Below, one piece after another: positions 25,125 through 35,980 of a stretch of DNA of 64,000 nucleotides. A model generated the notes under the pieces. That model made no database searches, was not told the origin of the DNA, and saw only the letters and a list, made by a program, of their open reading frames with translations. Source of the DNA: Chionis minor (taxonomy: Eukaryota; Chordata; Aves; Charadriiformes; Chionididae). The stretch covers positions 1 through 64,000 of the forward strand of contig VZSF01008163.1 of the NCBI GenBank assembly GCA_013398295.1, given 5' to 3'. Every line of letters begins with the position of its first letter. Positions within the stretch are counted from its first letter, which is position 1. The position numbers were made by a program, and so were the translations under genes.

Positions 25125-25650
25125 GTTTGGACAATTATTCTGTCACCTGATGTCCCCTCCCCACCTGGGAAGGGGAATTAGGAAAAAACAAGGAAATGTG
25201 AGGGTTGAAATATAAAAAGATTTAATAGCAGAGAAGTAAATAATTAACATTATGAATTCTAAAGAACCAGTATTGATCCTCATACCAATATAAAATATGC
25301 AAGGATTATACTCAGCTTATTACACTCATTATCATACTCAAAGATTATACTCGGATATTCCCATCGGCGGGAAGCTGTGCACTCCCAGCAGTGGAGAGCA
25401 AATGTCGGACACTGCGAGTGCTACGGCTTTGGGAGAAAGGGAAGAGCTCAGGGGTCCAGCACCAGGGCAAGAAGTTTTTTGGGATGACAGCCACCAAGGG
25501 AGACACAGAACTTCAGCAAACTTTCTAATTTATATTGAATGTGATGTTCATGGTATGAAATAATTTCATTGGCCAGCTTGGGTCAAGTTGCCTGAGTCTC
25601 GCTCCTCCTCATCCCTGCACCTGGCTAACTTGAAACCACTGAGACCTTGA
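25125..25650 (-). mobile_element. Probable solo LTR of an avian endogenous retrovirus
   Basis: Several phrases in order match a widespread avian ERV LTR as I remember it: 'gtcacctgatgtcccctccc' then 'cacctgggaaggggaatta', 'gaaatataaaaagatttaat', 'acagaacttcagcaaac', 'gtgatgttcatggtatgaaa' and 'attggccagcttgggtcaag'. Orientation is inferred from the usual layout, where the antisense strand carries these words. No gag, pol or env remnant flanks it, so it would be a solo LTR. Edges and family name (ERVL- or ERVK-type) are uncertain, and target-site duplications were not found by eye. Partial second and third copies at 27109-27611 and 27613-27890 belong to the assembly duplication. Confidence 0.5.
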
Positions 25651-26212
25651 AACCTGCATACCAGAGCTGGCTGTAAAGTAAATATTTTCGCAAATTCAGA
25701 CGGTAGAGTCTTCTAAAAGCGCAGTTTTCCCAAGCATTAGAAGAGAAATTAGCCTCCGCGCTGCTCAAGCCAGGACACAGTTTTATCACCCAATATGTTT
25801 TTGTGATGATTACTTATAATCTAGTGATGACAAAAGGCTGTTAGAGCATAAAAAAGTTCTTTGTTGAGAAAATGCAAGCAACTGTACATGAGCAATTACT
25901 GTGGTAATTGAGTTTCTCATTTTAAAAATAAACTTAAGTTGCGTTACATTCTCTTGGACAAAGATACTTGATTTGTGTGTCAGTACTAATTAGCAACGAA
26001 TGAGTGTAGGAAGCAGTCCAGTGACTGGTTGAAAATGTCAGTCCGAAGGCATCGTTGTAGATACACCTCTTTCATGTCTTCCCTGGAGTGCTCTGGTGTC
26101 AGTGTTTCTTATTTTTGATTGTCAGTGTCACTATTTTTGAGTGCAGTGGTCTGCTATGAAGGAGCCCTTTAGTTAGATGTACTTTAGATGAACTTGTGTT
26201 CATATTTTACAG

Positions 26213-26292
26213 ACTCGTGTATAAGTTAACAATCAAAAGAAGCAAAGTTGTTTCTACTGAAAAAGCACTGGACCCCCATGCTGCTTTAGAAG
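26213..26292 (+). other. Exon-like 80-bp segment (unconfirmed)
   Basis: An acceptor-like 'catattttacag' precedes 26213 and a donor-like GAAG|GTACCT follows (GT at 26293-26294). One frame is open across all 80 bp (26 codons from 26214, beginning LVYKLTIKRS and ending ALDPHAALE). The next acceptor-like sites (before 26395 and 26444) both lead to a stop within a few codons in the joined frame, which argues against an internal coding exon. No homology is recognised. The same segment recurs at 28453-28532 in copy C. Chance splice-like pairs of this quality are expected in a window this long. Confidence 0.15.
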
Positions 26293-26749
26293 GTACCTTA
26301 TTTTTAATTGCATTGATCCACTTACGTCCTGCATGTCACTTGATAGAGGGTGCTGCAGCAAAATCTCTGACTTGCTTCTGTTGTTTCTCATTAGGAAACA
26401 GATGATTCTGAGAAGTAAATTGCTGTCTTTTGCTTTAATACAGGATGATGAATTTGATTCCCTTACTAACTTCAAGAACAGTTACTATAACTGTGTCTTG
26501 GTTTTCGTTGCAAATTTGATAAACGTTTGAGTAGTTCCATTGTGGTCTCTGTAAGAGAAAGGCACCATGAAGAGAAGTCCAGAAGATGGCAAGACCTAGG
26601 TGACTCTTCAGGTCAACAACAGTAAATGTTGCCTGTTTGGGGAGTTTTTATTTTTTTTTCCTAACTATAGGAGTAAGCTTAAGTAAGCAATTAAGGAATT
26701 TCCTGACTGTGGGCGTAAGGTTTCACTGTAAGACTTCCCAGGGAGACGC

Positions 26750-26750
26750 N
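26750..26750. other. Single-N assembly join
   Basis: One ambiguous base between the end of copy A and the start of copy B. Some scaffolders place a single N where the estimated gap is negative, meaning that the contigs overlap but were not merged. That is what the flanking sequences show. Confidence 0.95.
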
Positions 26751-27611
26751 TGCGTGAAGCCACCAGATTTTTCAAAGGACTTCTGTCTCCTCTTGTGGAA
26801 ATTAGGAACAGTTTTCACTGTTCTCAGCCAAAACAAAATAAATTGGGTGAAGTATGGAGAAATGAATTTATTAGCAGGTATAGTAAAAACTTGTTTATCT
26901 ACTGACACAAGTAATATTTTTAAATGTTTACTGTATGCAGTGTTTGCTTAAGTACGTTACCTGTTGCTAAATGAAAGAGAATGCTTTTAGAATCTGCATC
27001 AGTCAAAATTCAGGTCACTTATGAATTTGTCTGCAAGCTCTGCTAGTGGGCAAGCTTGTCTTTGAGATCTGAGCTTTCAGTTTGAGAAACCCACAGCAAT
27101 TTATTGTTGTTTGGACAATTATTCTGTCACCTGATGTCCCCTCCCCACCTGGGAAGGGGAATTAGGAAAAAACAAGGAAATGTGAGGGTTGAAATATAAA
27201 AAGATTTAATAGCAGAGAAGTAAATAATTAACATTATGAATTCTAAAGAACCAGTATTGATCCTCATACCAATATAAAATATGCAAGGATTATACTCAGC
27301 TTATTACACTCATTATCATACTCAAAGATTATACTCGGATATTCCCATCGGCGGGAAGCTGTGCACTCCCAGCAGTGGAGAGCAAATGTCGGACACTGCG
27401 AGTGCTACGGCTTTGGGAGAAAGGGAAGAGCTCAGGGGTCCAGCACCAGGGCAAGAAGTTTTTTGGGATGACAGCCACCAAGGGAGACACAGAACTTCAG
27501 CAAACTTTCTAATTTATATTGAATGTGATGTTCATGGTATGAAATAATTTCATTGGCCAGCTTGGGTCAAGTTGCCTGAGTCTCGCTCCTCCTCATCCCT
27601 GCACCTGGCTA
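26751..27611. repeat. Copy B: exact repeat of 24767-25627 (861 bp)
   Basis: Constant offset of 1984 bases with no difference seen by eye. It is bounded by a single N at each end, as a small redundant contig would be. It should not be counted as a second locus. Confidence 0.93.
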
Positions 27612-27612
27612 N
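27612..27612. other. Single-N assembly join
   Basis: Second single N. To the left is the end of copy B (inside the probable LTR). To the right is the start of copy C, also inside the LTR but 255 bases earlier in the block. Confidence 0.95.
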
Positions 27613-28989
27613 AAGCTGTGCACTCCCAGCAGTGGAGAGCAAATGTCGACACTGCGAGTGCTACGGCTTTGGGAGAAAGGGAAGAGCTCAGGGGTCCAGC
27701 ACCAGGGCAAGAAGTTTTTTGGGATGACAGCCACCAAGGGAGACACAGAACTTCAGCAAACTTTCTAATTTATATTGAATGTGATGTTCATGGTATGAAA
27801 TAATTTCATTGGCCAGCTTGGGTCAAGTTGCCTGAGTCTCGCTCCTCCTCATCCCTGCACCTGGCTAACTTGAAACCACTGAGACCTTGAAACCTGCATA
27901 CCAGAGCTGGCTGTAAAGTAAATATTTTCGCAAATTCAGACGGTAGAGTCTTCTAAAAGCGCAGTTTTCCCAAGCATTAGAAGAGAAATTAGCCTCCGCG
28001 CTGCTCAAGCCAGGACACAGTTTTATCACCCAATATGTTTTTGTGATGATTACTTATAATCTAGTGATGACAAAAGGCTGTTAGAGCATAAAAAAGTTCT
28101 TTGTTGAGAAAATGCAAGCAACTGTACATGAGCAATTACTGTGGTAATTGAGTTTCTCATTTTAAAAATAAACTTAAGTTGCGTTACATTCTCTTGGACA
28201 AAGATACTTGATTTGTGTGTCAGTACTAATTAGCAACGAATGAGTGTAGGAAGCAGTCCAGTGACTGGTTGAAAATGTCAGTCCGAAGGCATCGTTGTAG
28301 ATACACCTCTTTCATGTCTTCCCTGGAGTGCTCTGGTGTCAGTGTTTCTTATTTTTGATTGTCAGTGTCACTATTTTTGAGTGCAGTGGTCTGCTATGAA
28401 GGAGCCCTTTAGTTAGATGTACTTTAGATGAACTTGTGTTCATATTTTACAGACTCGTGTATAAGTTAACAATCAAAAGAAGCAAAGTTGTTTCTACTGA
28501 AAAAGCACTGGACCCCCATGCTGCTTTAGAAGGTACCTTATTTTTAATTGCATTGATCCACTTACGTCCTGCATGTCACTTGATAGAGGGTGCTGCAGCA
28601 AAATCTCTGACTTGCTTCTGTTGTTTCTCATTAGGAAACAGATGATTCTGAGAAGTAAATTGCTGTCTTTTGCTTTAATACAGGATGATGAATTTGATTC
28701 CCTTACTAACTTCAAGAACAGTTACTATAACTGTGTCTTGGTTTTCGTTGCAAATTTGATAAACGTTTGAGTAGTTCCATTGTGGTCTCTGTAAGAGAAA
28801 GGCACCATGAAGAGAAGTCCAGAAGATGGCAAGACCTAGGTGACTCTTCAGGTCAACAACAGTAAATGTTGCCTGTTTGGGGAGTTTTTATTTTTTTTTC
28901 CTAACTATAGGAGTAAGCTTAAGTAAGCAATTAAGGAATTTCCTGACTGTGGGCGTAAGGTTTCACTGTAAGACTTCCCAGGGAGACGC
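27613..28989. repeat. Copy C: repeat of 25372-26749 (1377 bp, one base missing)
   Basis: The offset is 2241 at the start and 2240 after a one-base loss near 27648 ('gtcgac' against 'gtcggac' at 25405-25410), 36 bases from the edge. The rest appears identical, and the copy runs straight into unique sequence at 28990. It is probably the left end of the right-hand contig, with an error near its end. Confidence 0.93.
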
Positions 28990-29908
28990 TGACAAATAAG
29001 TAAAGTGAAAGATAGTGCAAAGTCTTTAATAGTTGTATTGAAAAGATAATATCCAAATTTGCACATTCTGGAAGTTATCTGATGACAGTATTGCTAACTA
29101 ATCTGAGACACAAATGGCTAATAGTGCTAATCCTCTTTACGTGGCAATAGTGACGCTGAACCACAGAGTGCTTGAAAAAGAACTCATGCTATAGCAGAGG
29201 AGCCCTCAGGGTATAATGCAAAGGACAGTCACTTGTTTGACGTAATGTTTAATTCTGGACGTAATAATTAATCTCTAGATTAAATGTCTACTTACTGACT
29301 TTTAACGGTGCAATAATATGGAAGCGTGGTCTTCCCTACTCAGTTTTTTGAGCCGCCTGTATAGAAGAAGTGTATAGAAACTTTGGTTTATTGCCTAGAA
29401 TATAATTTCAGAGAGATGTGTTTGAGTGCTTGGGGATTGGAGATTGAAAACAAATAGCCATTGGCTACAGTATCATGGTGCGTATTTGGTTGCGCAGCCA
29501 TTCTAGTGAAAACAATTTTGTGTCTCTGTAAACGGTACATAACCTTGATGATCAATAGGTGTGAGCATTTTAAGACTGGTCCACAAGCCAAGTGAAAAGG
29601 CTTTTGCTGCCATGCTGATAACCCTAAGTGGTGTAGGCAAGCCAAGAGAAAAATCGTTGACCTGAATTCTTCTTGTATTGGCTGGCTGTTCTAATGCCAT
29701 CTTGTGCCTATTAAGGGAATTACTAAGACTTGTTCCCACCGTGGCGCCATGGGTGTCAGTTGGTGGACCAATGTGGTAAGGAAATGAGAAAGAGCGAGCA
29801 AAAATTCAGTTCTGAGACCTGGAAGAGGTTTTGTTTAGTATGTGCTGTAATATCCCACTATTGTGGGCTCTTTGTGGTTTATGTGCTTTATTAGTTCTTA
29901 AAGTGCTG

Positions 29909-29935
29909 ACAAGCTTTAAGGATCTCAAAGCTTGT
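29909..29935. repeat. Perfect 9-bp inverted repeat
   Basis: ACAAGCTTT and AAAGCTTGT are separated by 9 bases. The stem is too short for a microRNA precursor. Confidence 0.75.
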
Positions 29936-32900
29936 TACAAATCGAATCGGGGACGGAGCCTGAAATAAAACTGGCATTTGTTGAGTCTGCACTATGTTCT
30001 GTTTGTTATTGTAGCTTTTGTGCATACATACCTCTTAAAGTGTTCAAAATAGTAGCTGAAATAGATTTAGTATTACAGCGCAGGAAATCTGCCTCTAACC
30101 TGGAGTTAAATACTTGATATCAATTCTCAGATGTTATTAAGAAAATATGCGCTGTCATCAACTGTTTTTCAAAACACCTGTCTTCGCTAAAAATTTTGAA
30201 TTTATGCAAAATTCTCCACCTGCTCTTGGAGATATTTTTTCAAACATTATCTCTGAATTGTCCATTCAAAGGGCTGAGCGCGTACTTACATCTTTCTTTA
30301 TGTGTTAATAATGTAATTTGATTTGTTATTTTATAGGGGGAAAAAGCTGTTGTATGCTCTCTACAGTTGGATAGAAAACCAAAATAAAAATAACATGAAA
30401 AGGATGAAGTGAATAAGGAGTTAAGTTACTTAAAGTTTTTCTGGTTTGATCCTTGGTTTAAGAAAATAAAAAATAGAAAAGCCTGCATGTAAATATATTT
30501 TTATGTATGCTAAGCATAAAGATAGCTCTGTCCTACCATATTGATTTATTAGATTCTCTGACATTTTAGTTGTGGTCGTTATGTTATATTTATGAGATGA
30601 ATGTTGGATTCCCTCATTATGTTATCCTCATTTATTTTACATACTTTTATGGCTGGTTGTGCTCAGCTTTACATTTAAAGCTTTATTGCAGCTGTTAGTG
30701 TTGGGGGGAGGGGGAGGCAAGTACTTATTGATCAGAATTTACATGTTTACTGTTGTAATCATGATTTATTTAATCTCTTTCTACGTATAAGTATAAGGTC
30801 TTTCTCTGGAATAAAATGGTATATTTCAGGAGGTCTCTTCATCTGAAAGAGGGTTTTGCTTAGGAAGTTGGTAGCAGCTGGACTTCTCTAGGGGAAAATG
30901 GTGAAGGCTTCACGACATTGATGATGAAATTTTCCCTTATATAAAAAGATGCAAGTGATCATTAGAATTTCATATTTTACTTGCGTTTGCTGTAAATAAA
31001 GTGTATATTTGCTGTACGCTGAAGATGAGGCCATGCTAACTTTAGAAATGATTACTTTGCATAGGCTTTCCTTCGCTTAATGGTCACACGACCACTTCAA
31101 ACCTTCCTCGATATAGTTCTTTGAGACAACGTAGTAGTCCTGTGTATCTCTTTCACAGCAAGGGAGATGGAAGCCCTGTGGTTTGACAAACTTCAAACTG
31201 GGATACCCTTTCATGGGAAGCTTTAAGCAAACTCAAGGCAGAAGTGTGCTGAATGTTCACCTGCACTTCTGAAGGCCCTTCTGAAGTGTGCTGGGAAAGG
31301 GATCCCACCACAGGGGCAACATCCTTCTGAAAAACCTACATTCGAGCAGCTCGAGTGGGGTGAAATAGCGTGGTGGCGGCAGTGGGAACGCTAATGTATC
31401 TGAGAACTTCTGTCATAGGTTCACTAATGAAATACACGCGATTCTGTGTAGCATGTTGGGGTCTGGCCCGTAGTTTATAAATACCTACTTTTGAAGATGG
31501 AAGGAATCGATGTGAATGTTAAGTAGCTATTTTTATGTAAAGCAGACTTGCTTCTGTAGTACTTTTACTTTGCATTTGATAGTGTAGTTAAAACTTGGCA
31601 GTGATCCTAAGAAATAATTTCTTATATAATCTATACCTTCCTTTTGATTTTCTAGGAATAATTTATTTGGAATTGCAGTGTGCTATATAAATTCATCATT
31701 GTTTTTACAGACTCTGAGTGTAGTGAGCAAATGATTTCTAATCAAGATTTCTAGGTTACTGTTCATAATTAAGCTTAGTATCATATATAATTCACTATAC
31801 CACATTTTGCAGTGACAGCCACGTAAATTAGATATCATCACAAGGGTTCTGGAGATTTATATTGTTATAAGGATACGCTGTAGCCTTTCTCCATAAACTA
31901 AAGTGTGTTTTCCTGGCATGTCGAAATTCTGTAAAAACCTGCGTTTTGTCACCCAACTTTGGAGCTAATGTGGACCTGCTGTGTAGTCTGCAGACACGTT
32001 TTACAGCTCTCCTTTACTCAGTGGTGCTTCTCCCACCAAATACACTTCGGATAACACTGAGTAGATAGCACAAATTGCAGGGATTTGTAAATCTTGTAAA
32101 GCTAAGCATAAACTATTCTGATTAACGCGCCTTAGTACTGTTTTTCTGTAGAACTGTGTGCACAAGCACAGGATGTACTCTTGATAAGTCTTTTATTGTG
32201 GAATATTCTTCATCCCCAAACTGTCCTCTGCGTCTTCTGGCATTTGATTTTCAACGGTATGATTTCTGACTCTTTTCTTTAATATGCATACTTCTGAAAC
32301 ACAAATTAATTTTTTTCTAATGAATCATTATCGTATGCTATCATCAAAGGTTATTCACTGAAAACTTGAGAAAAAGGCAATGAAAACTAATTTTGATTGT
32401 TAATGGAAATGTATTTTTAGTCTTAAAGAGCTTCCCTCAGCAATAATTACAGTTATGCCTCTTGGGTGTTTTTGGACTTCTAAACGTACATCCAGCAGTT
32501 CTTTTTCATTTAGTAGTTAATCTTTTACAGAACACTGCAAATTCATACTTTCACCTAAGATTAGGGGAGTTGAGAGAGTATATTCATCTATCTGCCCTTT
32601 TAAAATACAGATACAGGTGTTTTTTCTGTGTTACTAAGAAATGGCTGTGTCTATACTGTATATATAAGCTAAAGCATTTATATTATTGTGCAGTTGAGTT
32701 CTAGATTTGGAAAAAAAAAATTCAGTTCATATAACTTAAGGGTTAGCAGCAAGATAATTAGGTATCCTTGTAGAAAAAAAAATTGTGTTGTTCAGCCACT
32801 ACGTTAGAATTTTTGTAGAAAAACAGAAGCCTAAAGAGTGTATTAATTTGGGGGTTTAGAAGTTAACGTAAGGTACAGGTCATCGCAATAAAGACAATTA

Positions 32901-35900
32901 GTTGAGCAATGTTGGACTACTGAAGTAGTTATTAAAAGATGAAGCTTTTTTTCTCCTGCAGTAGTTTCATGTACAGTTGTTAATCACAGGTTTGCCTAAA
33001 CTATTGAGGTATAAATCCTCCCCTCCCTACTGAAAAAGAGCTCCTTTTGAAAAGGGATTGGTGTGTGCCTTTTTCATCCAACTTCTAGCAAAACCTTGCC
33101 CATGAATTTAAGTTCTTGTGATTAAAGCTTTGGTCCTCTAATTAAAAGTGGAAATACATAAGTAGCAGCAATCTGGGGGTCTGAACTTCTTTTTACCTTA
33201 AGTAGGCTGTTTTTCAGCGTTTAAGAAATGGTTAAAATTAATCCCGTGTGCAGTTACTGAGAGAAGAAGCAGGCAACAAATGTCAATAAATCTAGATCTG
33301 TTTGAAGCAAACGTCACTAAATCTTAGTCTTGACTGCTCTCTGGTAGTGTCAAGAGCTGCTCTGTAAGATGAATTTGAGGGGAGGATGAAAAAGGTACCA
33401 TATTAAACCACAGCACTGATAAGTTTAGTTAAGAGGCAGAAGATGTGTCCTTGCAGTGACATTCAGTGGCCGATATTTGTTTCCCTTTAAATAATATGCT
33501 GTACATCTATGAGAATGATGGCTTGGTGTTTGTGACATTGCATCTTCACCAAGGTTACTGGCTCCAGGACAGGCAGTCTCTCCTCTCGTTCTCTCTCACA
33601 CCCTGTCAATAAATATCCACTTGTCTGAGGAAGTGAGATACAGATTTTACAGCTGACACCAGAGCATCTTCATTTCCAGAAGCAATGAGTTTCAACACAT
33701 GTGAACGTGAAGTAGGAAAAAAATAAAATTAAAGGGATATATCTTTCAAGTCTTTGTCATAAGAAGGCACTTAGCCCTTCCAGACAACAAAATCCAAGGT
33801 TTGGCAATAGTATAACATTTAAAGTCTTCCAGTAAAACCAAAAATTTATGTTGTAGCAATAGCATATTAAATTTATCCCAAAGCTTTGTCTTAAGACCAG
33901 TTATATTCCCCTTTCCATGTTATATATTCATTCATATATTTCCACTTTAAGAGGAGAAAGTAATTTAAGAACAATATCATGCATACATTGTGGTTTTTCT
34001 GCTCTATTAATTCAGGCTGTTCACAACCTGGTATTAGATGAACCCCTTCACCGTTCTGTTCTACCCAAATACGCAACTTCCCCAGCTCTCAGCTAAAAAG
34101 GAGGGAGGAGATACTCCGTACGTGCAAATGTATGATTGCACAATAAAGCAGGGAAGTGTAATACTGGGATTTCTACTACAAGTGGTGATTTTGAGCGAAC
34201 AGGTACCTAACAAAATGAACAAATCCCAGTCAACTGGAAAATATCTTAAACTTTCTAATCTGTAGCCTATTCTTTCCCTGAAGAGAAAAGCAAATAATTC
34301 TGTGGGAATAACTTACTCATCTACGGTTTATTTAATTTCTAATTCTGATTTATGTGAACTTAACATCTGTGAATAAGAAGACTCTCTTGCCCATTCTTCT
34401 CTCTTTTATTTTTTTATTTTAAAACTATAAAATGTGTTAAATGTAACTAATAAGTCTGATTTATTGTTAGCTGGTACCAAGTTACTAATATGGTCTCTCT
34501 TGCTCTCCCTCCCCTACTCCTTCCACTCCCCAACCTCCCCCCCTGACGTCCAGCTGAGCAATGATGTGGTCCAAGTCCTGATTTCTTGCCACTAATAGTA
34601 CCACCGCAAGAGGTAGAATTAAGTGCTTCGTAACATTTTTCAACTGCTTAATGGCCTATTTGCACCAATACAACAGGCAGCACCTATCCATTCTCCCATG
34701 AGGGTACGGTTAGCCGTTACGGGAGCAGAAATGTAGCCCTATCTACAGCCCTTTTTCAGTGTGGGAGCAGCTTTTTCTGGCACAGACTCATAGCACTTGC
34801 GTCAGGGGCTCCGGAGTTTCATTTGGCTGTGGCGTACAGATGCGCTGCTACGAACAGGGCTCGGGCAAGCTGTCCTTCTGAATATAATTTTCTGAGCCTT
34901 CCTTGGGGTTTCACGCTTTGCATCGGTTTCAGGATATGTGGAAAGACTTACAGTGTGTGGTATTGGCTTGCTAAGGACTCTTAATCTCCAAAAAGAAGCC
35001 TCTGAAATGTCCAGCCTGAAAACATATGTTGCTTGATACTAAAAATGCGGATCAATTGAGAGCTGGTGTTTCCAGTTTATTTTATTAGTTTATTTAAATA
35101 GCCTTTCTCCCCCATCCCCAACGAGTAGTCTAGATGCACTCTTTGTTTAAAAGTGAAATTTTAACCTGTGACATGTCTATAAAATCATACGATGGCTTTA
35201 TATATGTTTGTTTTCTGGTGTATTCAAAGTATCGTCTGCTAACCTTTAGTGACAAAAATGTATCTCTTGATTCTTTCTATTTTCTATTAGTCCTGCATCT
35301 TTGAAAGAGATGATAATTGAATTCTGCCTTACGTGTCAGCGAAGAGAAGTGTTGGTTTACAGCTATAGGGTTGGATTTTAATCGTCCTATTGCACCTCTG
35401 TAAGCTGATCTCAGAGTTCTTTAAATGTACCCATTGAGTTAAGTCAAGGCAGATTATGGCTCGCAGTAACTGTTACTGATGTTGTGCACTATGTTAAATC
35501 TGGCCATAAAGTCCCAACACAGATTTCAAAGGTGTTAGCATATGCGAGTCTACGTATTAACTGTAAAATAACTACAGAGAAAAATAGACAAATATTTGCT
35601 CCTTACCACAATTTTGCATCAAGCTCAGGAAAACTTATATATCTGCTCGTCAAACACAAAACCACATCACCCTCTTGCAGATGTTTTCTGCACCCAGATC
35701 TTTGTAAATAGGAATAGCTCTCTCCGACAGCGTAGTACACCCTTAACCTTAGCTAAGCCCTCCCTCCTATGTTAGTAAAGGTCTTGGTTCTCTTGATTCC
35801 CAGCTGTAGTTAATTTCAGGTAGAGCTATGTTATTAAAAAAAAAAAGAATATCAAACCAGAATATCTCATTTAGAACCAACACTTGGCCCCTGCACTGGT

Positions 35901-35913
35901 CCAAACAACTTCT

Positions 35914-35980
35914 AGAAAGCGCTTTGTACGTATATGGAGGAAGATTAATATTGTTATTTTCAGAAATACTTGCACAAGGC
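35914..35980. repeat. Possible MIR/L2-like remnant
   Basis: 'aaagcgctttgtacgtatat', then 'attgttattttcagaaatac' and 'ttgcacaaggctaaca', follow the order of the old amniote MIR/L2 tail ('aagcgctttacatatat', 'attattttcagat-gaggaa', 'ttgcccaaggt'). It is heavily diverged and could be coincidence. Confidence 0.35.

Larger units (their letters stand above)
24767..26749. repeat. Copy A of an artefactual tandem duplication (1983 bp)
   Basis: This block is repeated by the two following pieces. 26751-27611 equals 24767-25627, and 27613-28989 equals 25372-26749 with one base missing. Copy A is continuous with unique sequence on its left. Its last bases ('gggagacgc') are the same as those that join the unique right flank at 28989-28990, so copy A probably represents the true single locus. 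It contains the probable LTR at about 25125-25650 and a candidate 80-bp exon-like segment at 26213-26292. Confidence 0.92.

Noticed and set aside
26751..28989. Tandem gene or element amplification in three copies.
   Set aside because: Single Ns at the joins and near-perfect tiling point to assembly redundancy.
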